From assembly GCF_016785095.1 (NCBI RefSeq), contig NZ_JAEKJB010000011.1, positions 186,001 to 250,000 on the forward strand: a stretch of 64,000 nt of DNA. The letters run 5' to 3'. This DNA is from Alloalcanivorax marinus (GTDB taxonomy: Bacteria; Pseudomonadota; Gammaproteobacteria; Pseudomonadales; Alcanivoracaceae). Made by a program: the position numbers and the translations under genes. The first letter of the stretch is position 1; every line of letters starts with the position of its first letter. The notes under the pieces are model-generated. The model saw nothing but the letters and a program-made list of their open reading frames with translations, searched no databases and had not been told where the DNA came from. This document shows, piece by piece, positions 37,558 to 46,529 of the stretch.

Positions 37558-37640
37558 CCGCGTCGCCTGACGCTGGACGCCTGACGCCGGACGCAAACAC
37601 CGCCGTCCTGAGCGTCTTGCGTCCGGCGTCAAGCGTCCGG
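37558..37640. repeat. Heptad-type repeat pair between gcvH and gcvPA
   Basis: GACGCTGGACGCCTGACGCC is followed about 30 bases later by GTCTTGCGTCCGGCGTCAAG, an inverse array of the same kind as at 16,834-17,024. Confidence 0.75.
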
Positions 37641-37699
37641 CCCGTCGTTAACCGTCGTGACCATTCCGTTGACCACCTAACCATCCGGTAACGCCTCCC

Positions 37700-39064
37700 A
37701 TGCCCTACATCCCCCATACCGAAGACGACGTCCAAGCCATGCTGGCGGCCATCGGCGCCGACAGCATCGAACAGCTCTTCGATGAAATCCCCGCCCACCT
37801 GAAAGCCGGCCACGCCCTCGACGCCCTGCCCGAAGGGCGCGGCGAGATGGAAGTGACCCGCCTGATGGCGGAGCGCGCCGAACAGGACCGCTTCGCCCTC
37901 AGCTTTATCGGCGGCGGCGCCTACGCGCACCACATCCCGGCGGCGGTATGGGAAATCGCGACGCGGGGCGAGTACTACACCGCCTACACGCCGTACCAGG
38001 CGGAAGCCAGCCAGGGCACCCTGCAGGTGATCTACGAATACCAGACCCTGATCGCCCGCCTCACCGGCATGGACGTCTCCAACGCCTCGGTCTACGACGG
38101 CGCCTCCGGCCTGGCCGAAGCGGTACTCATGAGCCTGCGCGCCAACCGCAAATCGAAAAGCCGCAAGGTGCTGGTGCCGGAGGCGCTTAACCCGCGCTAC
38201 CGCAGCGCCTGCGAGGCCATCGTCCGCAACCAGGACGTGGAGCTGGTGTCCGTGCCGTTCTGCAACGACGCCGGCCAGACCTTGGTGGACGGTCTGAAAG
38301 AACATGAAGGCCAGGACTTTGCCGCCCTGGTGATCAGCCAGCCCAACTACTTCGGCAGCCTGGAAGACGTGGACGCCCTCACCGACTGGGCCCACGCCAA
38401 CGGCCTGCTGGTGATCGCCGTGGTCAACCCGACGTCCCTGGCGCTGCTCACGCCCCCGGGCGAATGGGGCGCGGAAGGCGAGGGCGCCGACATCGTGGTC
38501 GGCGAAGGCCAGCCCCTGGGCATCCCGCTCAGCTCCGGCGGTCCCTACTTCGGCTTCATGGCCTGCACCCAGAAACACGTGCGCCAAATGCCCGGCCGCA
38601 TCATCGGCCGCACCATCGACCTGGAAGGCAAGCAAGGCTTCACCCTCACCCTGCAAGCCCGCGAGCAGCACATCCGCCGCTCCAAGGCCACCAGTAACAT
38701 CTGCACCAACCAGGGCCTGGCCATGACCGCCGCCACCATCTACACCTCGCTGCTCGGCCCCGACGGCCTCGCCAGCGTCGCCGGCCACTGCCACGCCAAC
38801 ACCCAGAAGCTGGCCGACAAACTCTGCGCCCTCGACGGCGTCGAACGCGCCTTCACCGCCCCGGTGTTCCACGAAGTGGCCCTCACGCTGCCGCAAGACG
38901 CCGACAGCGTGCTCGCCCGTCTTGCTGAGAAAGACATCCTCGGCGGCCTCAGCCTCGCCAAGGACTTCAAGATGAAGAACGCGATCCTGGTGAACGCCAC
39001 GGAAGTCCACACCGAAGGCGACCTTGATCTGTTTGTGGCCGCGATGAAGGAGGTTTTGGCATGA
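37700..39064 (+). CDS. gcvPA: Glycine dehydrogenase (decarboxylating) subunit 1
   Basis: 454 residues. It is the N-terminal half of a split P protein, which decarboxylates glycine with PLP and loads Gcv[20 protein letters not shown] and [18 protein letters not shown] are characteristic, as are [14 protein letters not shown] and TSNICTNQ near the end. The stop overlaps the gcvPB start by ATGA. Confidence 0.97.
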   Translation: MPYIPHTEDDVQAMLAAIGADSIEQLFDEIPAHLKAGHALDALPEGRGEMEVTRLMAERAEQDRFALSFIGGGAYAHHIPAAVWEIATRGEYYTAYTPYQAEASQGTLQVIYEYQTLIARLTGMDVSNASVYDGASGLAEAVLMSLRANRKSKSRKVLVPEALNPRYRSACEAIVRNQDVELVSVPFCNDAGQTLVDGLKEHEGQDFAALVISQPNYFGSLEDVDALTDWAHANGLLVIAVVNPTSLALLTPPGEWGAEGEGADIVVGEGQPLGIPLSSGGPYFGFMACTQKHVRQMPGRIIGRTIDLEGKQGFTLTLQAREQHIRRSKATSNICTNQGLAMTAATIYTSLLGPDGLASVAGHCHANTQKLADKLCALDGVERAFTAPVFHEVALTLPQDADSVLARLAEKDILGGLSLAKDFKMKNAILVNATEVHTEGDLDLFVAAMKEVLA

Positions 39065-40533
39065 GCAACGAAACCACGCTGATCTTCCAACACTCCCGTC
39101 CCGGCCGCAGCGCCACCGCGCAAGCGCCCAAGCCCGTGAGTGAAGACCAACTCGCCGCCATCCCCGCGCACCTGCGCCGCAAGCAAAAACCCGGCCTGCC
39201 GGAAGTGGGCGAGCTGGAAGTGGTGCGCCACTACACCAACCTGTCGACCAAGAACTTCGCCATCGACAAGCAGTTCTACCCGCTCGGCTCCTGCACCATG
39301 AAATACAACCCGCGCGGCGCCAACCGCGCGGCCATGCTGCCCGGCTTCCTCAACCGGCACCCGCTCGCCCCGGCCACCCACAGCCAGGGCTACCTCGCGT
39401 GCCTGTACGAACTGCAGGACTTCCTCAAGGAAGTCACCGGCATGAAAGGCGTGTCACTGGCCCCCATGGCCGGCGCCCAGGGTGAATTCGCCGGCGTCGC
39501 CATGATCCGCGCCTACCACGAAGCCCGCAACGACGACGCCCGCACCGAAATCCTCATCCCCGAAGCCGCCCACGGCACCAACCCGGCCACCGCCACCATG
39601 TGCGGCTACAAAGTCCGCGAAGTCCCCGTCAACAAAGACGGCGACGTGGACCTGGAAGCCCTCAAGGAAGCCTGCGGCCCGCAAACCGCCGGCCTGATGA
39701 TGACCAACCCGTCCACCTGCGGCGTCTTTGAACGGCAAATCGAAGCCATCAGCAAAGCCGTCCACGACGCCGGCGGCCTGCTCTACTACGACGGCGCCAA
39801 CCTCAACGCCATCCTCGGAAAAGTGCGCCCCGGCGACATGGGCTTCGACGTCATCCACATGAACCTGCACAAAACCTTCGCCACCCCCCACGGCGGCGGC
39901 GGCCCCGGCGCCGGCCCGGTCGGTGTCTCCCAACGCCTGCTCGACTACCTGCCCACCCCCATGGCCGGGCAGGACGAAGAATCTGGCGACTACCACTGGA
40001 TCGACACCGACACCCTGCCCACCAGCATCGGCCACCTCAGCGCCTTCATGGGCAACGCCGGCGTCCTCCTGCGCGCCTACTTCTACGCCATGGTGCTCGG
40101 CCGCGAAGGCATGATCCGCGTCGGCGAATACTCTACCCTCGCCGCCAACTACCTGCTCAAACGCCTCGAAGCCATCGGCTGCCAGCCCGCCTACCCGGAC
40201 CGCCGCGCCAGCCACGAATTCATCCTCACCTTCGCCAAACTGGCCAAGGACCAACACGTCACCGCCCTCGACATCGCCAAGCGACTGCTCGACTACAACC
40301 AGCACGCCCCCACCATCTACTTCCCGCTGCTGGTGCCCGAATGCTTCCTCATCGAGCCCACCGAAACCGAAACCAAGGAAGCCATGGACGACTTCGTCGA
40401 CGCCATGGAGCAGATCCTCAACGAAGCCAACACCGACCCCGAGACCGTCACCCAGGCGCCGTTCACCCAGCCCGTGCGCCGGCTGGACGATGTGAAGGCG
40501 GCGAAGGAGTTGGATTTGGTTTGGGGTGAGTGA
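39061..40533 (+). CDS. gcvPB: Glycine dehydrogenase (decarboxylating) subunit 2
   Basis: 490 residues, full length. The PLP lysine is in [20 protein letters not shown], near residue 272. SMTMKYNPR-like [14 protein letters not shown] is a further signature. The C terminus from [14 protein letters not shown] onward is duplicated in fragments three times downstream, at 42,955, 44,680 and 46,005. A six-base insertion in this gene makes TETETKEAM where all three fragments encode a single ET (TETKEAM, TETKKVM or TETNEAM), so the fragments are not simple copies of it. An accessory island begins just after its terminator. Confidence 0.97.
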   Translation: MSNETTLIFQHSRPGRSATAQAPKPVSEDQLAAIPAHLRRKQKPGLPEVGELEVVRHYTNLSTKNFAIDKQFYPLGSCTMKYNPRGANRAAMLPGFLNRHPLAPATHSQGYLACLYELQDFLKEVTGMKGVSLAPMAGAQGEFAGVAMIRAYHEARNDDARTEILIPEAAHGTNPATATMCGYKVREVPVNKDGDVDLEALKEACGPQTAGLMMTNPSTCGVFERQIEAISKAVHDAGGLLYYDGANLNAILGKVRPGDMGFDVIHMNLHKTFATPHGGGGPGAGPVGVSQRLLDYLPTPMAGQDEESGDYHWIDTDTLPTSIGHLSAFMGNAGVLLRAYFYAMVLGREGMIRVGEYSTLAANYLLKRLEAIGCQPAYPDRRASHEFILTFAKLAKDQHVTALDIAKRLLDYNQHAPTIYFPLLVPECFLIEPTETETKEAMDDFVDAMEQILNEANTDPETVTQAPFTQPVRRLDDVKAAKELDLVWGE

Positions 40534-40571
40534 TGGTGGGGTTTTAAGGGTTAGTTAGTCGTTACTACTTG

Positions 40572-40598
40572 AAGGGGCCTTTTCTGGCCCCTTTTTTG
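40572..40598 (+). terminator. Terminator of the gcv operon
   Basis: AAGGGGCC and GGCCCCTT arms plus six T residues, about 40 bases after the gcvPB stop. Copies of this terminator recur after the gcvPB fragments at 46,496 and, decayed, at 43,335. Confidence 0.9.
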
Positions 40599-40781
40599 TG
40601 TTTGCGCGGCAGGCTATCGAGTGTGGCTCAGGAGTTTGCGCCGCGCTGGCTGTGGACGTATAACAATAAGCCGCCAAACGTGGCCGAGAGCAATCAAACC
40701 CAAAAAAGTTAGCTTTGTAGGCTACTTTACTTCTGAATACCATAAAAAAATTAGGCGCCGCCCTATAAAAGGTAGCCAAAT

Positions 40782-42050
40782 ATGGATGTTAACTTAAGGA
40801 TTACCGACAAGACGAAGCAATCTTTTACGCTAAAGACCTCGGAGGAGGTGCGCTCATTTCTGGAAGCTGAGCGTCGATTCTGGAACGAAAAAAAAGAAGA
40901 GCTCGGTAATAAGCTCGACAAAGCACTGACATCAGTTCCGGAGCAGATCTCGTCTTTCCTGGAAAAGATGAATTCCTTAGAAAAAGCAGAGCTCGCAGAG
41001 CCCGGGAAGTACAATATCACCCAGCTCAAGCAGGTATTTGAGAGAGAAAAAGATGCGTTTAAAGGCTGGATGATAAAAAACTGGGTGTACAGAGGTGGCG
41101 CTTTTGTCGAGGCAATGCTGGCCGCCTACAAGTATTCCCAGGCGTCAGGGAATGCGTTTCGTGATTCAATGATTAGTGATCAAGCTCAAACGGTAGGGAA
41201 TCCGCCGAGCTTTGATTCCTTCACCGGCGTTCTGATGGCCTACGAATATCGCCTACAAGACCGATCACATCTGGTAAAGCGCCGTAAAGCAGAGAAGAAG
41301 TCGTTTGAGACGCTAAGAAAAGATCTCGAAGAAGAACGCAACAAACTAGTAGTGGAAATAGCGGAATTTCGCAATGAGATTGACAGCTGGCGAAGCGGAA
41401 CAGAGAGTAGCTTTAAAGAGTGGTTCGACCGGATGCAGAAGCAGACTGCCGATTGGTTCACTCATTACAGAGAAGATTCTATAAAGTCTGTAGCAGCGCA
41501 TTCGGAGCTATTTAAAAGCATGGCTGACTATGCTGTCGAGCGTAACAAGGAGCTGGAGGCGCTGTATCGGGAAAAGCTTCGACTGGAAGCTCCTGCTAAG
41601 TATTGGGCGGACCGGGCCGGTGCCCTCGGACGCCAAGGTAAAGGCTGGGCCAGGTTGCTAATACTTTTTTCTCTGCTGCTATCCGTCGCCGCAGGTGCTT
41701 TTTTCTGGGAATGGCTAACGAATAAATCCGAAATTCCATTCGGCCTGCACAGTTTGCAAGGCGTCGCTCTGTTCGGGGCCTCCGCTGCGGCAGCCGTTTT
41801 CCTGGTCCGCGTCCTCTCCAGATTGACATTCAGCTCCTATCATCTACAGCGTGACGCAGAGGAAAGAGAGCAGCTCTCCCACCTTTATCTGTCCTTAATC
41901 AACGAAGGGGCTCTGGATACTAAGTCCAGAGACATCGTTCTCCAGGCTCTTTTCAGCCGCTCAGATTCTGGTCTGCTCGGCGGTGACCATGGGCCCACGA
42001 TGCCCAGCCCCGCAGATGTCATTGCGGGTGTCTCCAGGGTAAAAAATTGA
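40782..42050 (+). CDS. Coiled-coil membrane protein (DUF6161-like), island module 1
   Basis: 422 residues. An N-terminal soluble domain is followed by a long coiled coil (about residues 160-270, rich in KxxE patterns such as LRKDLEEERNKLVVEIAEFRNEI). Two close membrane spans follow (291-312, LLILFSLLLSVAAGAFF; 324-346, LQGVALFGASAAAAVFLVRV). The tail contains FSSYHLQRDAEEREQL, which recalls DUF6161 proteins found in accessory loci. The function is unknown. GC content is clearly lower than in gcvPB. Defence is a guess from context. Confidence 0.75.
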   Translation: MDVNLRITDKTKQSFTLKTSEEVRSFLEAERRFWNEKKEELGNKLDKALTSVPEQISSFLEKMNSLEKAELAEPGKYNITQLKQVFEREKDAFKGWMIKNWVYRGGAFVEAMLAAYKYSQASGNAFRDSMISDQAQTVGNPPSFDSFTGVLMAYEYRLQDRSHLVKRRKAEKKSFETLRKDLEEERNKLVVEIAEFRNEIDSWRSGTESSFKEWFDRMQKQTADWFTHYREDSIKSVAAHSELFKSMADYAVERNKELEALYREKLRLEAPAKYWADRAGALGRQGKGWARLLILFSLLLSVAAGAFFWEWLTNKSEIPFGLHSLQGVALFGASAAAAVFLVRVLSRLTFSSYHLQRDAEEREQLSHLYLSLINEGALDTKSRDIVLQALFSRSDSGLLGGDHGPTMPSPADVIAGVSRVKN

Positions 42051-42087
42051 TATTTTTCAGTAAGTTAAATGCCAGCCGCCTCATGCA

Positions 42088-42114
42088 AGGTTGTCAACTT
42101 AAGGTTGACAACCT
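42088..42114. repeat. Perfect 11-bp palindrome with 5-bp centre
   Basis: AGGTTGTCAAC, TTAAG, GTTGACAACCT. It lies between the two genes of module 1. There is no T-tract after it, so an operator or recombinase core site is as likely as a terminator. Confidence 0.5.
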
Positions 42115-42188
42115 GTCGTTGATATCGCACCATGTCAAGCACGACTCCCCCCTCGCAGGGTCATTAAGTTGGCTGCTGCTTGGGGCGG

Positions 42189-42214
42189 GAAAACCGCCTT
42201 CTGGGCGGTTTTCT
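42189..42214 (+). terminator. Terminator between module-1 genes
   Basis: Arms GAAAACCGCC and GGGCGGTTTTC with loop TTCT, directly before the NYN gene, so the NYN gene probably has its own promoter or relies on read-through. Confidence 0.7.
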
Positions 42215-42252
42215 CATTTCTGGGGCACCGAATTTTACCGGAGCCCCGCTGC

Positions 42253-42939
42253 ATGAAAACCATTATCTATGTAGACGGCTACAACCTATTCTACGGCTGC
42301 CTAAAACATAGCAAGGATAAATGGCTGGACATTCAGAAGCTGTTATTCGAGCGCATTGTTCGCGTCCAAGACCCCGGCTCCGAGCTTGTTTGCATCAAAT
42401 ATTTTACTGCTAGTATCCGGGCCAAAATTGCCACGCACGGGCAAGACGCCGTGACTGCCCAGCAGTCATACCATCGAGCTTTGGAAGCGCTGTACCCTTC
42501 CACAGTGGAAATCATCAAAGGTTATTACAGTCTGGAAAAGGCTCGCCTGCTTGAATATAGGCAGCCACCTGATAAGTCCCGCCGAGTCGCTGTATGGCGT
42601 CTTGAGGAAAAGGAAACGGACGTCAATATGGCTTTGGAAGCCTATCGTGACGGCCTCAAAGCTGGCGTTGATCAGCTGGTGTTTGTTTCGAATGACACAG
42701 ACTTGGCTCCCGTTGTGAAAGCCCTGAAAGAGGACCTCGGCGGACGGCTCCAATTGGGTGTTATTTTTCCTATCAGGGACCCAAAGTCATTCAATGGGCA
42801 TCGCCCGGGAAATAAGAGCCTCAGCAAGTTTGCAGACTGGACTCGGCATCACATTACCGATGTTGAGCTTTCGCAATCACACCTTCCCGACCAGATACCG
42901 ACAAGAAAGAAGCCAATCAAGAAGCCGGATTACTGGTAG
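42253..42939 (+). CDS. NYN-domain (PIN-like) putative nuclease
   Basis: 228 residues. The NYN/LabA-like fold is shown by the N-terminal IIYVDGYNLFYG with the first catalytic Asp, the central EEKETDVNMALEAYRDGL with the second acidic pair, and VFVSNDTDLAPVV with the third. NYN domains are usually metal-dependent RNases. The C terminus is basic (RKKPIKKP). The start ATG 42,253 begins MKTIIYVDG. It is the second gene of module 1, after the coiled-coil protein. RNase activity is inferred from the motif; a role in defence is possible. Confidence 0.88.
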   Translation: MKTIIYVDGYNLFYGCLKHSKDKWLDIQKLLFERIVRVQDPGSELVCIKYFTASIRAKIATHGQDAVTAQQSYHRALEALYPSTVEIIKGYYSLEKARLLEYRQPPDKSRRVAVWRLEEKETDVNMALEAYRDGLKAGVDQLVFVSNDTDLAPVVKALKEDLGGRLQLGVIFPIRDPKSFNGHRPGNKSLSKFADWTRHHITDVELSQSHLPDQIPTRKKPIKKPDYW

Positions 42940-42954
42940 ATCACCCAGTTTGCC

Positions 42955-43289
42955 AAGCTGCCCATCCGGACCGCCGCACCAGCTACGAATTCATCCTCAC
43001 CTTCGCCAAACTGGCCAAGGACCAACACGTCACCGCCCTCGACATCGCCAAGCGCCTGCTCGACTACAATCAGCACGCCCCCACCATCTACTTCCTGCTG
43101 CTGGTGCCCCAGTGCTTCCTCATTGAGCCCACCGAAACCAAGAAAGTTATGGGCGACTTCGTTGCCGCCATGGCCAAGATCCCGGAAGAGGCCAACACCA
43201 ACCCGGATACCGTCACCGGAGCGCCGTTCACCCAGCCCGTGCGCCGACTGGACGGTGTGAAGGCGGCGATTTGGTTTGGGGTGAGTGAT
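42955..43289 (+). pseudogene. gcvPB 3'-end fragment, copy A
   Basis: It matches the last about 115 codons of gcvPB from the [12 protein letters not shown] region to the stop. The 5' junction lies at the equivalent of gcvPB base 40,185. A small deletion near its start and a ten-base deletion near its end (GGCGGCGATTTGG) break the frame. Changes such as TETKKVMGDFVAAMAKI differ from the intact gene. The sequence continues with the gcvPB 3' flank (GTTAGTTAGTCGTTACTA) and a decayed terminator. Confidence 0.9.
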
Positions 43290-43334
43290 GGTGGGGTTTT
43301 AAGGGTTAGTTAGTCGTTACTATTTAAAAGCGAG

Positions 43335-43403
43335 CTTATCTGGCCCTTTTTGTGGTTAAGCGACAAGCGAACACAAGTGTTGACTATGATGCCTGACACG
43401 TTC
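43335..43403. repeat. Tail shared by gcvPB fragments A and C
   Basis: After the decayed terminator, GCGACAAGCGAACACAAGTG and TTGAC..., then a CACGTT end. The same block follows copy C at 46,530-46,575 (GCGACAAGCGGATACAAATG and TTGAC). It is only weakly similar to the DNA after the intact gcvPB. Confidence 0.7.
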
Positions 43404-43466
43404 TAAAAAGTGGTTGCTGTTCTGTGAAGATATTCGGCACATATCACTAAAATTGGGAGGTTCGAC

Positions 43467-43619
43467 ATGGCGGTTAAGCACATATACGAAGAAGGCAAAG
43501 TCCACAAAGGGCAAAAGGGCGGAAAGACAGGATGCGGTGAAGACACGACCAAACATCCAAGTCACTGGGTGAATACCGCTGAAAAGGTGAACTGCCAGAA
43601 AAATGGGTGCAAGAACTGA
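43467..43619 (+). CDS. 50-residue protein, island module 2
   Basis: A short frame with a good Shine-Dalgarno (GGGAGG, 7 bases before ATG). The product is MAVKHIYEEGKVHKGQKGG then CG...NCQKNGCKN, basic, with three Cys near the ends. No family recognised. The Cys arrangement could bind a metal. It sits right after the fragment-A tail. Confidence 0.55.
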   Translation: MAVKHIYEEGKVHKGQKGGKTGCGEDTTKHPSHWVNTAEKVNCQKNGCKN

Positions 43620-43684
43620 TGTAACTGAGCTTATGATTTTGGCACATCGTCACGAATGAGGGTGTTGTGTAAACGGAACCAGTT

Positions 43685-43960
43685 ATGGCTAGGAATACGA
43701 GAACCACGGGTGGGAAGGCCGCTTCAAGTGCTTCAAAGACATTAACCGGTAAGGGCACAGGCTCGAAATCTAAGACTTCGTCTGGCAGCGCTTTATCGCA
43801 AAAAGGCACTCCGAATAGGCAAACCGGTACCAAGGCCGCAAAAGCGGCATCAGCAGTGCTCAGAGATGGGCGTACGTCAAAGGCGACCAAATCGGCGGCA
43901 GGCAGCGCACTTTCTCAAACTCCAAGCAAGTCTAAGCCTAAAGGCACTGGGAAAAAATAA
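43685..43960 (+). CDS. Small basic Ser/Thr/Lys-rich repeat protein
   Basis: 91 residues. Low complexity, with repeated elements (SGSALSQ and AGSALSQ; KAASSASKTL and KAASAVLRD). It is strongly basic. Similar small proteins of unknown role occur on accessory DNA. It is the second gene of module 2. No catalytic features. DNA binding or another structural role is possible but not shown. Confidence 0.55.
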   Translation: MARNTRTTGGKAASSASKTLTGKGTGSKSKTSSGSALSQKGTPNRQTGTKAAKAASAVLRDGRTSKATKSAAGSALSQTPSKSKPKGTGKK

Positions 43961-44027
43961 ATTGGTTACTGCTTTTGTCGGGGCAAGGCGCTGTGAGAGC
44001 CAGAATCCGGTAGTTTTGGAGGTGTTG

Positions 44028-44075
44028 TATGACTTCTTGGGAAGAGGCTGATCATCTTTGTCAAAATTGCAGTTG
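44028..44075 (+). CDS. Possible 15-residue peptide or gene remnant
   Basis: GGAGGTGTTGT precedes ATG and a 15-codon frame (MTSWEEADHLCQNCS). It may be a remnant of a truncated gene. Very uncertain. Confidence 0.2.
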
Positions 44076-44170
44076 AGTCGTACCTCTGCTAGAGCTAATC
44101 TTGCCCCACTTTAATAATTCGTACCATAGCATAAGAAGCCGCTTCTTCTTCCATAGGCGCGATTGAGTAA

Positions 44171-44196
44171 TAGGCGTGAGCTTGGCTCACGCTATA
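44171..44196. terminator. Hairpin before the module-2 lipoprotein
   Basis: TAGGCGTGAGC and GCTCACGCTA arms with a TTG loop. It probably ends upstream transcription; there is no T-run. Confidence 0.4.
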
Positions 44197-44252
44197 GGTT
44201 ATGCAGCACACGGTGCTGGGTTAAATACCTGAAAAGATAAAAAGGTGGGATA

Positions 44253-44675
44253 ATGAAGCGGTTTTTTATAATAATGCTGTCGCTGATGGTCATGTCGGCA
44301 TGTAGTAGCTCGAACAAACATTCTGATGCTTTAACCCTTGCGTATCTTGACGCAAAGATCTATCCAGGATCAGCTATTAAGTGCCAGGTCAGGTTTGTAA
44401 GTGATCAGGAAGTGGTTGGATGTAACGCGATGTCGTTAAAAGGAAACGGTAGCCTACATCTTTACCTTTACAACAACGGAACCTTCTACGCCTTGAATGG
44501 CATAGCCAGACAGATAGCTGAGGCAAATTTCCACGGTCGCCGAGATATACAGCTGGCCGACTTGCCGTTGCCAAAATCTCTGGATATCCAGGAAATTATG
44601 TCTGAATTCGAATCGCGTTTAAACGAGGCGAATTTCAGGTCCCGCGTTTCTGTTTTTTGCAATCACATCACTTGA
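44253..44675 (+). CDS. Small lipoprotein, island module 2
   Basis: 140 residues. A lipoprotein signal (MKRFFIIMLSLMVMSACSSS, lipobox MSAC) is followed by a folded part containing DAKIYPGSAIKCQVRFVS and YLYNNGTFYALNGIA. AAAGGTGGG before the ATG is a fair Shine-Dalgarno. No family recognised. It ends just before gcvPB fragment B. AT-rich compared with gcv genes. The function is unknown; envelope location is supported. Confidence 0.65.
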   Translation: MKRFFIIMLSLMVMSACSSSNKHSDALTLAYLDAKIYPGSAIKCQVRFVSDQEVVGCNAMSLKGNGSLHLYLYNNGTFYALNGIARQIAEANFHGRRDIQLADLPLPKSLDIQEIMSEFESRLNEANFRSRVSVFCNHIT

Positions 44676-44679
44676 TGTA

Positions 44680-45109
44680 GCGCGCGCTGGCTCTACGATA
44701 GTCCTCGGCCGCCAAGGCATGATCCGCGTCGGCGAATACTCCACCCTCGCCGTCAACTACCTGCTCAAGCGCCTCGAAGCCATCGGCTGCCAGGCCGCCT
44801 ACCCCGAGCGCCGCGCCAGCCACGAATTCATCCTCACCTTCGCCAAACTGGCCGAGGACCGCCACGTCACCGCGCTCGACATCGCCAAGAGCCTGCTCGA
44901 CTACAACCAGCACACCCCCACCATCGGCTTCCCTCTGCTGGTGCCCGAATGCTTCCTCATCGAGCCCACCGAAACCAACGAAGCCATGGACGACTTCGTC
45001 GGCGCCATGGCCAAGCTAGTGGAAGAGGCCAAGGCCAACCCTGAGACCATCCAGAGGCGCCGGTTACCCAGCCCGTACGCCGACCGAATGAGGTCAAGAC
45101 GTAGAGGGA
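44680..45109 (+). pseudogene. gcvPB 3'-end fragment, copy B
   Basis: It aligns to gcvPB from about base 40,071 to the end. The first about 20 bases are decayed, then there is good identity from [15 protein letters not shown] onward. It encodes [14 protein letters not shown], where the intact gene has QPAYPDRR. It diverges within the last 60 bases, and its stop comes at GACGTAG. The terminator block is replaced by another hairpin at 45,170. Confidence 0.9.
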
Positions 45110-45169
45110 TTGGATGCAGTTTGAAGCAAGTACTATTGATGGTTTAGGGTCTATTTAGCTATTACCTCC

Positions 45170-45203
45170 TAGCCCCTTGGTGGCTCTTCTTTCTAGGGGC
45201 TGA
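45170..45203 (+). terminator. Hairpin after gcvPB fragment B
   Basis: TAGCCCCTTGG and a distal CTAGGGGCT pair with a short loop; a weak terminator. Confidence 0.5.
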
Positions 45204-45341
45204 TCGGTAAGTATCGTTAGCCATTGAATCGATAAGAAGATAACCTTTAAAATTGTTTTTACGTAATGTCCTGAAAGGGAATCGAGATACTGGGGGTGGG
45301 CCATTAGCCGAACAGAAGAGGAAAGACTCGAGTCAAAAAGG

Positions 45342-45752
45342 ATGTTTGATTCGTTGAGGGACGAGTTGCTAAAGAGGGATTTGTCTAACACTGAGAACTA
45401 CGATAGAGCGATTTTAACGTTGTCCTCCAGCTGTTTGGCGCTATCTATTTCGGCCATTCAATTGATTGTACCGTTAGATGGTGCGCTCCATCTTTGTCTA
45501 TTGAAGATTAGCTGGATATTGCTAACCATTAGTGTGCTAAGTTCCCTTTTTGCATATTTTATCGGAAATAAAGCTATAAATGCACAGATAAAAAATGCGA
45601 GAGAATATTATATAGAAGAAAATGATGGGGCCTTTGATCGCAGAAATGTATATGCAACCATGAATAGTTGGGCCAATGCAATAACTGGATTGGCGTTTTC
45701 TTTTTCGATAATATTGATTGTAACCTTCGTCATCCTCAACGTGCAGAGGTAG
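45342..45752 (+). CDS. Small membrane protein, island module 3
   Basis: 136 residues with three hydrophobic spans: about residues 25-45 (AILTLSSSCLALSISAIQLIV), 51-72 (LCLLKISWILLTISVLSSLF) and 112-132 (ITGLAFSFSIILIVTFVIL). The N terminus FDSLRDELLKRDLSNTENYD is polar. Similar small three- or four-span proteins occur in accessory loci, but none is recognised. It is followed after 5 bases by a small basic protein. Confidence 0.65.
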   Translation: MFDSLRDELLKRDLSNTENYDRAILTLSSSCLALSISAIQLIVPLDGALHLCLLKISWILLTISVLSSLFAYFIGNKAINAQIKNAREYYIEENDGAFDRRNVYATMNSWANAITGLAFSFSIILIVTFVILNVQR

Positions 45753-45757
45753 TGGAA

Positions 45758-45946
45758 ATGAATGATGAAAGCAGTAAAGGAAAGAACGTGTCGGGCGGTC
45801 TGATACGTAAGAGTGCCAATGTTCCTTCAATGGAAAGAATTCCGAGAGACATAGGGAAAGCAGGAAATAGCGCTAACATTCCCACAATGGAAAAAGTACC
45901 TAAGGCTCCTAGTTCCCCGCCTAAGGAACCGGACAAAAAAGGCTAG
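45758..45946 (+). CDS. Small Ser/Pro/Lys-rich protein, module 3
   Basis: 62 residues. It has two near repeats, SANVPSMERIPR and SANIPTMEKVPK. Five bases after the membrane-protein stop, it is probably cotranslated. No function is recognised. The tail is Pro/Lys-rich. Confidence 0.55.
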   Translation: MNDESSKGKNVSGGLIRKSANVPSMERIPRDIGKAGNSANIPTMEKVPKAPSSPPKEPDKKG

Positions 45947-46004
45947 CAGGGCAACTATTCTCCGGTCTTTGGGGAATAGCACAATGAACTGAAGTTGTCT
46001 TCTA

Positions 46005-46457
46005 CGTGCCTGCTTTTGCACGGTGATGCTCGCCCGTGAATGGGGTACGCGTCGGCGAATACTCCACCCTCGCCGCCAACTACCTGCTCAAGCGCCTCGA
46101 AGCCATCGGCTGCCAGGCCGCCTACCCCGAGCGCCGTGCTAGCCACGAATTCATCCTCACCTTCGCCAAACTGGCCAAGGACAACCACGTCACCGCACTC
46201 GACATCGCCAAGCGCCTGCTCGACTATAACCAGCACGCCCCAACCATCTACTTCCCGCTGCTGGTGCCCGAATGCTTCCTGATCGAGCCCACCGAAACCA
46301 AGGAAGCCATGGACGACTTTGTCGACGCCATGGCCAAAACCCTGGAAGAAGCGAACACCAACCCGGAAACCGTCACCGAAGCGCCGTTCACCGGCCCGCG
46401 CGCCAGCTGGATGAGGTGAAGGCGGCGAAGAAGTTGGATTTGATTTGGAGTGAGTGA
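46005..46457 (+). pseudogene. gcvPB 3'-end fragment, copy C
   Basis: It aligns to gcvPB from about base 40,071. The first 40 bases are decayed (CGTGCCTGCTTTTGC), then identity is high. It encodes QAAYPERR as in copy B and [19 protein letters not shown] without the extra ET. It reads through to near the gcvPB stop, where a frameshift turns QPVRRLDD into GPRASWM. It is followed by an intact gcv-type terminator and the shared tail. Confidence 0.9.
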
Positions 46458-46495
46458 TGGTGCCGCCCTGGCAGTTAGTTAGTCGTTACTATTTG

Positions 46496-46522
46496 AAGGG
46501 GCCTTTTGTGGCCCTTTTTTGT
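46496..46522 (+). terminator. Duplicated gcv terminator after copy C
   Basis: AAGGGGCC and GGCCC arms with six T residues, nearly the same as at 40,572. Confidence 0.85.
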
Positions 46523-46529
46523 GTTTGCG

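Noticed and set aside
42955..46457. gcvPB fragments as functional small genes
   Set aside because: They lack starts and the PLP domain, and carry frameshifts and decayed ends.
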